Below, in pieces: positions 1 to 8,841 of a stretch of DNA of 33,588 bases (its first letter is position 1; each line of letters starts with the position of its first letter). Made by a program: the position numbers and the translations under genes. The stretch is taken from the NCBI RefSeq assembly GCF_000258495.1, contig NZ_AJLG01000035.1, positions 1 to 33,588 of the forward strand, in the 5' to 3' direction. The DNA comes from Pedobacter agri PB92. Its GTDB lineage: Bacteria > Bacteroidota > Bacteroidia > Sphingobacteriales > Sphingobacteriaceae. Below the pieces are notes generated by a model, which saw only the letters and a program-made list of their open reading frames with translations, ran no database searches and was not told where the DNA came from.

Positions 1-824
1 TAATTATGTGTCATTAACACGAATGCAGTTTGGCGATCTATATCGACATTAGCTAAGATTTCTTTGGGTTTTGCCACCAGAATGCTTTTTGCACTCGGAA
101 ACCTTTGCAAGGTGCAATGCGTTTGCCGTCCATCAATTACCGTGATTTCCCATCCGAGGATGTTGGCCATAGACACAAGTGGCTGGGCATCGTTTCCTGC
201 TCCGGCAATGATCAGCTGGATGGGTGGCGGAATAAATTCAATTAAAGCATCGTAGTTTTTCCCTTCGATGCTATACGTTTCTATTCGCGATAATTTCAAT
301 TTCAATACGTCGAAAGCATCATTTTTTATTGAGCCAGCTATTTCGGGAATATTTCTCTCTAAAATGGAGTCTTCACGGAATAACATGACAGAACCAGGCT
401 GCGTTTTATCTTCGAGGGAGAAAAGCGTTATAAAAACACAATTTTCACGTTTGCTGTTGGCTGCTTTTAGCAATTCAATCGGATTAAACTGATCATCGCT
501 GAAAATGGGTTCAAACAAAATATGAACAATTCCATTACAGCCTAACTGCACCCCGAATTTAGCATCGTCTTCATCCGTTGTATCGTAGGTTACCAATTTA
601 TTTTCGCCCTGATGAATAGCAGAAAGTGCTTTGCGAAGTGCATCACCTTCTAAACAACCACCACTAATTGCGCCTGTCAGCATGCCATCGTCAGTAACGA
701 GCATTCTGGCGCCTGCTCTTCTGTAGGAGGAACCTTCTACTTTGACTACAGTTGCCAATGCTGTTTTCCGGTTTTCTTTTACAGCACTATGGTAAGCACT
801 AATGATGTCAACTATTTCTTTCAT
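1..824 (-). CDS. xdhC: XdhC/CoxI-family Moco maturation factor (3' end cut by window edge)
   Basis: About 274 codons are readable from the ATG at 824 to the window edge; the C-terminus is missing. The N-terminal XdhC_CoxI part carries ATVVKVEGSSYRRAGARM and GGCLEGD (about residues 55-61). The C-terminal part starts a Rossmann-like fold with LIIAGAGNDAQPL near residue 203. Proteins of this family bind molybdenum cofactor and promote its sulfuration and insertion into xanthine-dehydrogenase-type enzymes. It lies 41 bp downstream of the molybdopterin subunit on the same strand, so it is probably the last or a late gene of that operon and matures that enzyme. It may also serve the second oxidase in the window (inference). 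Family assignment is firm; client specificity is not shown by sequence. Confidence 0.93.
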   Translation of the reverse strand, partial: MKEIVDIISAYHSAVKENRKTALATVVKVEGSSYRRAGARMLVTDDGMLTGAISGGCLEGDALRKALSAIHQGENKLVTYDTTDEDDAKFGVQLGCNGIVHILFEPIFSDDQFNPIELLKAANSKRENCVFITLFSLEDKTQPGSVMLFREDSILERNIPEIAGSIKNDAFDVLKLKLSRIETYSIEGKNYDALIEFIPPPIQLIIAGAGNDAQPLVSMANILGWEITVIDGRQTHCTLQRFPSAKSILVAKPKEILANVDIDRQTAFVLMTHN

Positions 825-865
825 AGGGTAATTTAAAGCCATAGTTGGCTTCAGATAAAATTAAA

Positions 866-3025
866 CTAAATACTTGCCATATCAAAAGGTAGTTTTCTAA
901 TGCGTTTGCCCGTTAGATCGAATATTGCTTCAGTTAGGGCAGGAGCGAAGGGAGGTAATCCCGGTTCGCCTATACCGCCTGCATCCGAATCATTTTCCAT
1001 AATATGTATTTCGATTGGTGGAATATCAGTTAGTCTCGGCATTTTGTAATCATAAAAATTGCGCTGTTCTACCAAACCATCTTTAAAAGTAATTTCGTGA
1101 ATGGTTGCCGCCCCTAAGCCCATTACAATGGCACCTTCAATCTGGGCATGAATAATATCCGGATTGACATACCATCCGCAATCTACCACTGCCCAAACCT
1201 GATCAATTTTTAGTTTTTCGCCTTTCTTTTTCGAAACTTTGACTACCTGAGCGACTGTTGTACCAAAACATTCTGTGATGGCGATGCCGAAACCTTTGGT
1301 TTTTCCTTTGTTCCTCCAGCCTGAAACTTCCTCAATTTTATCAATTAGTTTAGCAGCCCTCTCTTCTTTAAGATACTGCCGCCTGAACGCAAGCGGGTCT
1401 TTACCCGCTTTATGGGCCAGCTCATTAACAAAACTTTCATAGGCGAAACCATTTGTAGAGGCATACACCGAGCGCCAGAACATAGTTGGAACTGGGGTTT
1501 GAAAAAGAACATCAGCAAAACTAATGTTTTTGATGGTTTCGAAATATGGTTTTAGCCAGCCTTCGGAAGTACTTCTATTTGCTTTACCATTATCACCAGA
1601 GCGGAAATGATCATTGTTTTGTCCAGCCGTGCGAAATTTTACGGCGCTGACTTCATTATTTTCAATTACACCCTGGCAACGATAGGAAATGCCCGGGCGG
1701 AATGGCCCTTGTGTGATATCATCCTCTCTAGCCCAAATTACCTGCACAGGTAAGCCGATGGCTTTAGAAATTACCAATGCTTCGTGCGGGTAGTCCATTA
1801 AAGCCTTTCTGCCGAAACCACCACCCAAAAAAGTCATGTTTACAATCACTTTATCAAAGGCAATTCCCATTTTTTTACTGATGTAATCCTGAATCCAGTT
1901 GGGTGCCTGTACCGGTCCCCAAATTTCAACGGTATCGCCGCGATGATGACCAATACAATTCAAAGGTTCCATGGTTGCATGAGATTGATAAGGTGTTTCA
2001 TAAACAACATCCAGAATATCTTTCGAACGGTTAATTATACCATTGGGATCGCCTTGTGTTTTTAATAAACGCCCTTCTTCGGTTTTTAAAACTTCGCGTT
2101 GTTTGCGATAGATTTCAGGCGTGTTCACATGCTCAAAACCGCTATCGTCCCATTCTATCTTCAACGCCTTTTTGCCTTGCAATGCCGCCCAGGTTGAAGT
2201 GGCAATTACGGCAACACCTTCTCTATCCATATCATAAACCCCCATGGCAATCTTAATCACATTGGTTACGCCAGGAACTTTACGTGCTTCAGTATCATCA
2301 AAACTTTTAATCTTTCCCCTTAATCTTGGATTACGCTCTACGGCGGCAAATACCATTCCGGGAATTCGTTTGTCGATTCCAAAGATTGCCTGTCCGTTAG
2401 TTTTAAGCGGCGTATCTTTCCGGTGAAGCGGTTTGCCGATTAATTTATAAGCAGAGCGAGGTTTTAATGCGACATCTTTTGGTGCCTGTAGTTTGGAGGC
2501 ATCTACCACCAGTTCGCCGTAATGAAACTTTTTATCAGAAGGTTTGTGGATTACATGACCTGATGCTGCATAGCATTCGGTAACGGGTACTGACCATTTT
2601 GCAGCTGCTGCCATGATTAATACTTGTCGTGCTGAGGCACTTAATTTCAGCAGGTTTTTGTAAGCGCCTCGAATGGTTGAGCTACCACCTGTTAACTGGC
2701 TGCCATATTTTTTCTCGTTACCTTGTGCAAACTGGATATCTACTGATGCTAAATCTACCTCAAGCTCTTCGGCAATGATTTGTGCAATAGAGTGATAAAC
2801 ACCCTGGCCCATTTCTGCCCGATGACTTACGAGGGTGATTTGTCCGGATGGTTTAATCAAAATCCAAGCAGTAAGCTCGGTGTAAACATCTGCTGCCACG
2901 GCTTCTTCTTCACTCATTACCATTGCCACTGCGGCATCAGGCAAATATAAACCCAGAAATAAGCCTGCACTTCCTAATCCTGCGGTTCTTAAAAAATTTC
3001 TTCTCGAAACTTGTGGTGTGCTCAT
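866..3025 (-). CDS. Tat-exported xanthine-dehydrogenase-family molybdopterin subunit (IorB-like)
   Basis: The 719-residue large subunit of a molybdenum hydroxylase probably oxidises an aldehyde or N-heterocycle using water as oxygen donor. I chose the ATG at 3025, one base after the upstream stop, because it places a twin-arginine signal (SRRNFLRTAGLG, RR at residues 8-9, then a hydrophobic stretch) at the N-terminus. An in-frame start at 3118 would bury that signal and overlap the cytochrome gene. Moco-binding motifs include TGGSSTIRGAYKN and GGGFGRK. The presumed catalytic glutamate is in GIGEPGLP, near residue 687. The Tat signal and the linked cytochrome c gene argue for a periplasmic enzyme with no FAD subunit, as in isoquinoline 1-oxidoreductase (IorAB) relatives. 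The substrate cannot be read from the sequence. Confidence 0.92.
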   Translation of the reverse strand: MSTPQVSRRNFLRTAGLGSAGLFLGLYLPDAAVAMVMSEEEAVAADVYTELTAWILIKPSGQITLVSHRAEMGQGVYHSIAQIIAEELEVDLASVDIQFAQGNEKKYGSQLTGGSSTIRGAYKNLLKLSASARQVLIMAAAAKWSVPVTECYAASGHVIHKPSDKKFHYGELVVDASKLQAPKDVALKPRSAYKLIGKPLHRKDTPLKTNGQAIFGIDKRIPGMVFAAVERNPRLRGKIKSFDDTEARKVPGVTNVIKIAMGVYDMDREGVAVIATSTWAALQGKKALKIEWDDSGFEHVNTPEIYRKQREVLKTEEGRLLKTQGDPNGIINRSKDILDVVYETPYQSHATMEPLNCIGHHRGDTVEIWGPVQAPNWIQDYISKKMGIAFDKVIVNMTFLGGGFGRKALMDYPHEALVISKAIGLPVQVIWAREDDITQGPFRPGISYRCQGVIENNEVSAVKFRTAGQNNDHFRSGDNGKANRSTSEGWLKPYFETIKNISFADVLFQTPVPTMFWRSVYASTNGFAYESFVNELAHKAGKDPLAFRRQYLKEERAAKLIDKIEEVSGWRNKGKTKGFGIAITECFGTTVAQVVKVSKKKGEKLKIDQVWAVVDCGWYVNPDIIHAQIEGAIVMGLGAATIHEITFKDGLVEQRNFYDYKMPRLTDIPPIEIHIMENDSDAGGIGEPGLPPFAPALTEAIFDLTGKRIRKLPFDMASI

Positions 3026-3026
3026 A

Positions 3027-3698
3027 TTATGTTGTTTTCTGAAAGAAAGTAAGGTTATTTTTTGGCGCATAGGCACCTGTTGTAAGCCAGGTAATCCAGG
3101 CCTTTTTAAATTCTGCATGGCTCATTGGCGGTAGCGTTCTTCCCTCACCAGGATTCCAACCGGCCAGCACTAATCCGTCATCAGCATGTTCTATTAATTT
3201 TTTAATGTCCTTATTTCCATTCTGCTTCGGATTAACTAGCTGTTTGGCTAGCTGATATGGTGTTCTGCCTTGAAAAACCATTTTCATATTTGCTGGTGGC
3301 AAATGCCAGTTTGGATTTCCCGGAGGCGTGTTTTTACCAGGTGTATTGGTCGGTTGGTGGCAGTTGGCACATTTCATGGCGAAAACACCTTTTCCCTCTA
3401 CACCTCGCTGCGGATTCATCGTATGTAAATGGCTGTCATCACCCTGAAGCGGAATATCTCCGGATGGATGGCAATTCATGCATCGGGGGCTCATTAGTAC
3501 CCGGTAAACTTTTTTAAACGCTGCTACCGATGCTACACTATCTTTTACTACGACAATTTTCTTTTCGTGCTCAACAGGCTTATGATCGTCATGTAAAGCA
3601 AAAGCCATGATCGTTACCAGTGAGAGCATGATCACCATAATGTAGGCGATCCGCATGATGCCTGTGTGGCCTTTGAGCAGATTTTTTAATTTTATCAT
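3027..3698 (-). CDS. membrane-anchored diheme cytochrome c of the molybdenum hydroxylase operon
   Basis: A 223-residue protein with one N-terminal membrane helix (about residues 15-35) followed by a periplasmic domain with two c-type heme motifs, CMNCH (73-77) and CANCH (110-114). Methionines between and after them could act as axial ligands. It lies between the [2Fe-2S] and molybdopterin genes with almost no spacing (TGATG overlap upstream, one base downstream), so the three are surely co-transcribed. The likely role is to take electrons from the [2Fe-2S] subunit and feed the respiratory chain. The frame can also be opened by a GTG at 3701; I prefer the ATG at 3698 that overlaps the upstream stop. 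This product sits beside IorAB-type genes in other Bacteroidota (family knowledge). Confidence 0.88.
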   Translation of the reverse strand: MIKLKNLLKGHTGIMRIAYIMVIMLSLVTIMAFALHDDHKPVEHEKKIVVVKDSVASVAAFKKVYRVLMSPRCMNCHPSGDIPLQGDDSHLHTMNPQRGVEGKGVFAMKCANCHQPTNTPGKNTPPGNPNWHLPPANMKMVFQGRTPYQLAKQLVNPKQNGNKDIKKLIEHADDGLVLAGWNPGEGRTLPPMSHAEFKKAWITWLTTGAYAPKNNLTFFQKTT

Positions 3699-4171
3699 CA
3701 CTTTGCCATTCCTCCTTTCCTGGTTATTTCAGCAGCCATGTGGATGGCTTTGCGGATTCGTGGATACGTTCCACAGCGGCAAATGTTGCCTGACATGGCC
3801 TGATCTATATCTTCATCGGTCGGATCCGGTTTCTCCCGCAGTAAAACAGCAGCAGACATGATCTGACCTGAATGACAATAACCGCACTGCGGTACATCTG
3901 CTTCATTCCATGCGAGTTGTAAAGGATGATCATTGTTTTTTGATAAACCTTCAATGGTTAAAATCTTTTGGTTTTGCGCCCTTGAAACTTTTGTTACGCA
4001 GGAACGAACAGCCTCACCATTTAAGTGCACTACACAAGCGCCACATTGTGCCACGCCACAGCCAAATTTAGTGCCGGTTAGCCCAACCAGATCTCTGATA
4101 GCCCATAATAGAGGCATCTCTGGATCTGCGTCGATATTATAATTTTGATCGTTAATGTTCAAAGAAATCAT
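3698..4171 (-). CDS. [2Fe-2S] subunit of molybdenum hydroxylase (IorA/CoxS-like)
   Basis: A 157-residue small subunit carrying two [2Fe-2S] clusters. The plant-ferredoxin-type cluster uses C38, C43, C46 and C58 (CGVAQCGAC ... C). The second uses C96, C99, C131 and C133 (QCGYCHSGQ ... CRC). Length and cysteine pattern are normal for the family. There is no signal peptide, so in a periplasmic enzyme it would be carried out in complex with the Tat-tagged large subunit. It is the first gene of the operon, followed by the cytochrome c gene with a one-base overlap. Its role is electron transfer from Moco to the cytochrome. The ATG at 4171 is the only sensible start. Confidence 0.94.
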   Translation of the reverse strand: MISLNINDQNYNIDADPEMPLLWAIRDLVGLTGTKFGCGVAQCGACVVHLNGEAVRSCVTKVSRAQNQKILTIEGLSKNNDHPLQLAWNEADVPQCGYCHSGQIMSAAVLLREKPDPTDEDIDQAMSGNICRCGTYPRIRKAIHMAAEITRKGGMAK

Positions 4172-4460
4172 TTTGTTAGTTTTAGTGTTGCATTAGCGGA
4201 ATTGAAAAATAAGGTCTATTCATGGCCTCCGCTAATCGTAATTTTCCGCTAACTAATTTACAAATAACATGCTCAAGTGTTTGCCCATTCAGTAATATTG
4301 GTACATAAAAAGTAATTATGGTAATCTTATATTCTTAGGCGTTTTAAGGGCGAGGTATTATCTTAGGATTTTCACTGAATCTTAAACCTATTTTAATACT
4401 TGTTGTTTGTAGCTAAAAGGCTAAATTTAGCCTGATTCTAAAATTATTCAACTGAACTAA
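4172..4460. promoter_or_regulatory. divergent intergenic region between the hydroxylase operon and modABC
   Basis: 289 bp without a gene. It must hold the promoters of both the minus-strand hydroxylase operon and the plus-strand modABC operon. I found no clean TAnnTTTG element in either direction. The one clear structure is a perfect palindrome at 4418-4433, listed separately. Confidence 0.5.
4418..4433. promoter_or_regulatory. perfect 16-bp palindrome upstream of modA (candidate operator)
   Basis: AGGCTAAATTTAGCCT reads the same on both strands and ends 27 bp before the modA ATG. The position suits an operator or the early leader of the mod mRNA. It does not look like the Escherichia coli ModE box (TATAT half-sites). 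If it is an operator, the regulator is unknown and not encoded next to it. Confidence 0.45.
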
Positions 4461-5240
4461 ATGCCTAGATATTATAAAATTGCCAGGATTCTTATACTTT
4501 TTACCTTTTTGATTGCTTTGCAGATTAAAGGATATGCGCAGCCACTTCGTGTGGCAGTAGCTGCGAATGCCCAAAGCGTTATCAAAAAGCTGCAAGCTGA
4601 TTTTAAAAAACGTACTGGTATTGAACTCGAAGTAATTATCGGTGCATCAGGAAAGCTTACCGCACAAATAATGAATGGTGCTCCATATGAAATATTTCTT
4701 TCTGCAGATACTGAATTTCCAGATCAGTTGTTTGCCAAGGGCTATGGGTTGAAGTCGCCAAAGGTGTATGCTTTAGGAAGTTTAATTGTTTGCGGATCGG
4801 TTAAAGGGGAGGTGAAGAACTGGCAATCGCTTTTAAAAAGTACCGAAGTGAAAAAAATTGCGATTGCAAACCCAAAAACAGCACCTTATGGCAAAGCTGC
4901 AAAAGAATCGCTTAAATTCTTCGGACTGGAAAATGACATTGCTTCGAAACTGGTATTTGGAGAGAGTATCTCGCAAGTAAATACCTATATTCAAACAAGC
5001 GCTGTCGAAGTCGGTTTTACCACGGAGGCATTCCTTTACGAACGGGTTGACCATTCAAAGGTAAAGTGGGTAAGGGTAGATCCAAAAAGTTACGGTAAAA
5101 TTGAGCAGGCAGTTATTTTGCTTAAATATGCCAATCAAACCAATTTGGATAAAGCAACACAGTTTTATAATTATCTCTCTTCTCCATCGGCTAGGAAAAT
5201 AATCGATGCAAATGGCTATCACTTACCACTACAAAATTAA
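4461..5240 (+). CDS. modA: molybdate ABC transporter substrate-binding protein
   Basis: A 259-residue periplasmic binding protein with a signal peptide (hydrophobic stretch about 9-21, cleavage likely near QIKGYAQ at 21-27). The mature start LRVAVAANAQ and the later GASGKLTAQI, GAPYEIFLSA and PYGKAAKE segments match the ModA family, whose serine, alanine and tyrosine contacts hold the tetrahedral oxyanion. It captures molybdate (possibly tungstate) for ModB/ModC. It is first in a tight modA-modB-modC operon, two bases before modB, and faces away from the IorAB-like operon, which needs the metal. Confidence 0.95.
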   Translation: MPRYYKIARILILFTFLIALQIKGYAQPLRVAVAANAQSVIKKLQADFKKRTGIELEVIIGASGKLTAQIMNGAPYEIFLSADTEFPDQLFAKGYGLKSPKVYALGSLIVCGSVKGEVKNWQSLLKSTEVKKIAIANPKTAPYGKAAKESLKFFGLENDIASKLVFGESISQVNTYIQTSAVEVGFTTEAFLYERVDHSKVKWVRVDPKSYGKIEQAVILLKYANQTNLDKATQFYNYLSSPSARKIIDANGYHLPLQN

Positions 5241-5242
5241 GC

Positions 5243-5914
5243 ATGAATCTTGACCCCATTTGGCTGAGTATGAAACTCGCTTTAATTACGACAATTTTTC
5301 TGCTCATCCTCGGAATTCCGATTGCATACTGGCTCTCCAGGAAACAAAGTATTTTGAAATTAGTCATAGAGGCCATTATCACCATGCCACTGGTATTGCC
5401 ACCTTCCGTACTCGGGTTTTACCTGCTTTTAGCTTTCAGTCCGAATAACGCATTTGGGAAATGGTTGCAGCTTCATTTTAACCTGCAGCTGGTTTTCTCT
5501 TTCAAAGGATTAATTTTGGCATCAATTATTTATAGTCTGCCATTTATGATTAGCCCGATAAAGGCTGCATTTTCACATTTACCCCAATCCATTGCTGAAG
5601 CATCATACGTTATGGGAAAATCGAAAACAAAAACTTTTTTCGCCGTTTTGCTTCCAAATATTAAACCGTCTATTTACACGGCGGCCGTATTAACCTTTGC
5701 CCATACCCTTGGTGAATTTGGTGTGGTGCTGATGATTGGAGGAAATATTCCGGGAGAAACTAAAGTTGCATCCATTGCCATTTATGATGCCGTCGAAACC
5801 ATGGATTATCAAGCTGCAAACGTTTATGCCATGATTTTATTTGCCATCACTTTTATTATTGTTATTGGCGTATTTGTAATTAATAGAAATGCTGTTAAAA
5901 GTCCCTTCGAATGA
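5243..5914 (+). CDS. modB: molybdate ABC transporter permease
   Basis: A 223-residue inner-membrane permease with about five to six hydrophobic segments, starting MNLDPIWLSMKLALITTIFL. The family motif region MPLVLPPSVLGFYLL is present, and the cytoplasmic coupling helix carries the EAA-type loop (EASYVMGKSKTKTFFAVLLP) that docks on ModC. The C-terminal half has HTLGEFGVVLMIGGNIPGET, characteristic of molybdate and sulfate permeases. It starts two bases after modA and overlaps modC by four bases (ATGA), which implies translational coupling. Confidence 0.95.
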   Translation: MNLDPIWLSMKLALITTIFLLILGIPIAYWLSRKQSILKLVIEAIITMPLVLPPSVLGFYLLLAFSPNNAFGKWLQLHFNLQLVFSFKGLILASIIYSLPFMISPIKAAFSHLPQSIAEASYVMGKSKTKTFFAVLLPNIKPSIYTAAVLTFAHTLGEFGVVLMIGGNIPGETKVASIAIYDAVETMDYQAANVYAMILFAITFIIVIGVFVINRNAVKSPFE

Positions 5915-6540
5915 TAAAAATTGCAGTTGAGAAAAAAGTAGGTGGTAAATACGGCCATTTTGAGTTGGAAGTGGATACTGGTTTTCAGTTAAATAAAACG
6001 ACAAGAATACTTGGTCCATCGGGAGTGGGGAAGACAACACTTCTCAAAATTCTAGCAGGTCTGGTGCTTCCTGATTCAGGAAAGGTGGTGTTTGAAAACG
6101 AGCTTTGGTATGACGGGGAAAGAGGATATTCCAAGAAAGTACAGGATCGTGGTGTTGGATTTGTCTTTCAGGATTATGCACTATTTCCAAACATGAGCGT
6201 CGAAAAACATCTTCAGTATGGAAGCAATGATTCATCTTACATTTCCCGTTTACTCGAGCTTGGTGAGATGACGAAAATGCGGGATAAACTGCCCAGGCAA
6301 CTTTCTGGAGGCCAACAACAACGTTTAGCAATCATGAGAGCCCTATCTACAAAACCAAAACTCCTTTTGATGGATGAGCCCTTTGCAGCACTTGATAGCC
6401 AGCTGAAACACCGTTTAATTAGCGGACTCAAACTTCTTTTTACCGAGCAGCAAACTACTGTCATCGTGGTGACCCATCAGGAAGATGAACTAAGTGACGA
6501 AAATAGTCTGGAGTTTACATTAACTACTAAGGAAGACTAA
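5911..6540 (+). CDS. modC: molybdate ABC transporter ATPase, short form without TOBE domain
   Basis: A 209-residue nucleotide-binding subunit with Walker A GPSGVGKT (35-42), Q-loop FVFQDYALFPNM (about 86-97), signature LSGGQQQR (about 131-138), Walker B LLLMDEPFAALD (about 152-163) and H-loop histidine (VVTHQ, about 189). It powers ModB. Classical ModC is about 350 residues with a C-terminal molybdate-sensing (TOBE/MOP) domain; here the protein stops soon after the H-loop, so metal feedback through ModC is not expected. The last codons form one arm of a 15-bp inverted repeat with the intergenic DNA. Confidence 0.93.
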   Translation: MIKIAVEKKVGGKYGHFELEVDTGFQLNKTTRILGPSGVGKTTLLKILAGLVLPDSGKVVFENELWYDGERGYSKKVQDRGVGFVFQDYALFPNMSVEKHLQYGSNDSSYISRLLELGEMTKMRDKLPRQLSGGQQQRLAIMRALSTKPKLLLMDEPFAALDSQLKHRLISGLKLLFTEQQTTVIVVTHQEDELSDENSLEFTLTTKED

Positions 6541-6573
6541 GCAGATTAATTGATTGTGCCTTAGTAGTTAATG
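6518..6573. terminator. 15-bp perfect inverted repeat between convergent modC and oxidase genes
   Basis: CATTAACTACTAAGG (6518-6532, inside the end of modC) is exactly complementary to CCTTAGTAGTTAATG (6559-6573), with a 26-base loop. It lies at the tail-to-tail junction of modC and the oxidase large subunit, where a bidirectional terminator is expected. No clear T-run follows on either side, so the terminator role is inferred. Confidence 0.5.
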
Positions 6574-6587
6574 CTGTTGCTTAGTTG

Positions 6588-8825
6588 TTAAATCAATTCA
6601 TCGAAATGGATGGGTAATTTGTAAATTCTTTTACCGGTAGCATTAAAAATTGCGTTAGAAATAGCGGCAGGCATTCCTACCAGGCCAATTTCACCCACAC
6701 CTTTCGTACCGATTTCATTAATCAGGTCATCTTTTTCATCCGCAAAAATCACATCGAGCTGGTTAATATCGGCGTGTACCGGAATATGATATTCTCCGAG
6801 ATTGGCATTAATGTATTTACCCAGGTGATCATCCATAATGGTTTCCTCATGTAAGGCTTTGCTAATCCCCCAAACCATTGATCCTGAAATTTGGCTTTTT
6901 GCAGTTTTTGGATTGATAATTTTCCCTGCGGCAACAGCCGTAACTGCCCTTGTAACCGTTACTGTACCAAGATCCTGATCTACTTCTACCTCTACAAAGG
7001 AAGCGCTATGTGTGGCCAAACTGTATTTCCTCAGTTTAAGCATGTGCGGTTTCCCTAGGTTAGTGGTTTTAATGGCTTTACCTTTATTAGAGGCGATAAT
7101 TTCTTTTAGCGAAATAAAAACTTCAGGCTGATCTTTTAGGTGCATTTTTCCTGCACTAAAAATCACCTCATCTTCTTTTGCTTTTTTAAATGGTGAAGCA
7201 TCCATTTCTGCCGCTTTCCTTAATAGTTTTTTGCGCAAGGCTTTTGCTGCAACTACAATGGCAACTCCGGTAGATGAAGTGATGGCTGAGCCACCCTGAA
7301 ACATTGAAAACGGCTTTTTACTGTCTCCGTATTGAAAATCAACCTCTTCTAAAGAAAGTCCAAGCTCATCGGCTGCAATTTGAGTCATCACGGTTAATGT
7401 TCCTGTTCCAATATCGGTGGTGGCATTATTCAGCACCATTCTGCCATCTTTGGTAATCATGGCTTCCACCCGTGCCGGAAACTGAAAGGCGTCCCAGATT
7501 CCTGTAGCCATTCCAAAGCCCACCAATTTATTACCCCGTTTCATGGCCCGTGGTTCCGGGTTTCGGTTGCTCCACCCAAACTTTTCAGCAGCCTCCAGGT
7601 AACAAGCCCTAAGCGCTTTGCTGGTGTATGGTTTTTTGCTAGAGGGATCCATCTCAGAATAATTGATCAGGCGGAGTTCCAACGGATCGATTTTAAGCTG
7701 ATGGGCGAGTTCATCCATGGTACATTCAATGGCATGAAGCGCTGTACTTCCTCCGGGCGCCCGCATATCCATTGGGGTGTAAACATCTAAGGGAACAAGG
7801 TTATGCTCAAAAAGTGTATTTGGTGAAGGATATAGTTTATGGCTCCAATTTGCTGTCGGCTCCGTATAATCTTCAAAATTAGATGTTTCTGCAAAGGCAC
7901 TATGGCCAAGTGCCGTGATTTTGCCATTGATATCACTGCCAAAACGCATTTTTTGTATGGCTGGCGGCCGATGGCTGAAAGAAAACATTTGTTTCCGATC
8001 CAACACCACCCGCACATTTCGTTTTAAGTGGAGTGCTGCCATTACACAAAGAAACAGTTGGTACTGCGGACGAAGTCCTGAACCGAATGCACCGCCCACA
8101 AAAGGAGCCAGAACCCTTACATCCTTATAATGCAAACCGAAAATATTAGCCACATACAATTGATTGTTAATGGTTCCTTGTGTTTTATCGTAAATGGTCA
8201 GTTTTCCTTTTCCTTCATATACGGTGGTTGTAGCGAAAAGCTCAATTGGATTATGATGTTCAGTGCCGTGTTGAAATTCCGCTTCCACTTTACAGGCAGC
8301 ATTCTCAAAAGCGTTTTCGAAGTCGCCGGTAGGAGGAGGCGGTGGCGGTTTCAACGCTGTGGCGAAGCCCTTCTTGGCTGGCCGGGCTTTATCGAGATTG
8401 TTTCTTAAATTGGTTTCAAAAGTTTCCTGCTGAAATTCAAATATAATTTGGGTAGAAGCATACCTGGCCGTTTCAAAATCCTCAGCCACTACCAACGCAA
8501 TCGGTTGGCCGTTGTATAGGATGTTTTCGTCATACAAGGGTTTGAAAACGGTCCCTGGTGGCGCATCCATATCGGTATATTGCAAATCAAACCATGCCAA
8601 TTTTGTGCGGTTTTCATGCGAGAGCACATCCTTAACACCAGGAATACGAAGTGCTTTTGAAATATCAATATTTAAAATTTTGCCTTTTGTAATTGGGCTG
8701 CTCACCACATACCCATGTAACAAATCGTCTACCTCATACTCGGCCGCATATTTTGCAACACCAGTTACCTTTAACTTTCCTTCCAGTCGGCTAATGGGTT
8801 GTCCTACAGTTTTGTTTAAATCCAT
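6588..8825 (-). CDS. PaoC-like molybdopterin subunit of a cytoplasmic three-subunit oxidase
   Basis: A 745-residue xanthine-dehydrogenase-family large subunit related to Escherichia coli PaoC (YagR). The start MDLNKTVGQPISRLEGKLKV is the usual family N-terminus, so I chose the ATG at 8825, 16 bp after the FAD subunit stop. The longer frame opening at 8861 would add an unusual basic tail and overlap that gene. Moco motifs include FVGGAFGSGLRPQ, and the presumed catalytic glutamate is in KGVGEIGL, near residue 712. No Tat signal is visible. As the last gene of a [2Fe-2S]-FAD-Moco operon it probably oxidises aldehydes; the true substrate is unknown. A proline run of six to seven residues near 170 is a surface-loop oddity. 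Confidence 0.92.
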   Translation of the reverse strand: MDLNKTVGQPISRLEGKLKVTGVAKYAAEYEVDDLLHGYVVSSPITKGKILNIDISKALRIPGVKDVLSHENRTKLAWFDLQYTDMDAPPGTVFKPLYDENILYNGQPIALVVAEDFETARYASTQIIFEFQQETFETNLRNNLDKARPAKKGFATALKPPPPPPTGDFENAFENAACKVEAEFQHGTEHHNPIELFATTTVYEGKGKLTIYDKTQGTINNQLYVANIFGLHYKDVRVLAPFVGGAFGSGLRPQYQLFLCVMAALHLKRNVRVVLDRKQMFSFSHRPPAIQKMRFGSDINGKITALGHSAFAETSNFEDYTEPTANWSHKLYPSPNTLFEHNLVPLDVYTPMDMRAPGGSTALHAIECTMDELAHQLKIDPLELRLINYSEMDPSSKKPYTSKALRACYLEAAEKFGWSNRNPEPRAMKRGNKLVGFGMATGIWDAFQFPARVEAMITKDGRMVLNNATTDIGTGTLTVMTQIAADELGLSLEEVDFQYGDSKKPFSMFQGGSAITSSTGVAIVVAAKALRKKLLRKAAEMDASPFKKAKEDEVIFSAGKMHLKDQPEVFISLKEIIASNKGKAIKTTNLGKPHMLKLRKYSLATHSASFVEVEVDQDLGTVTVTRAVTAVAAGKIINPKTAKSQISGSMVWGISKALHEETIMDDHLGKYINANLGEYHIPVHADINQLDVIFADEKDDLINEIGTKGVGEIGLVGMPAAISNAIFNATGKRIYKLPIHFDELI

Positions 8826-8841
8826 TTTAATTTTTTTGGTT

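Noticed and set aside
64..492. Two plus-strand frames at 64-255 and 268-492
   Set aside because: They run antisense to xdhC, which has clear family motifs; their translations have no domain.
3023..3118. Longer start of the Tat-exported large subunit at 3118
   Set aside because: It would overlap the cytochrome gene and place 31 residues before the twin-arginine signal; the ATG at 3025 gives a normal Tat signal.
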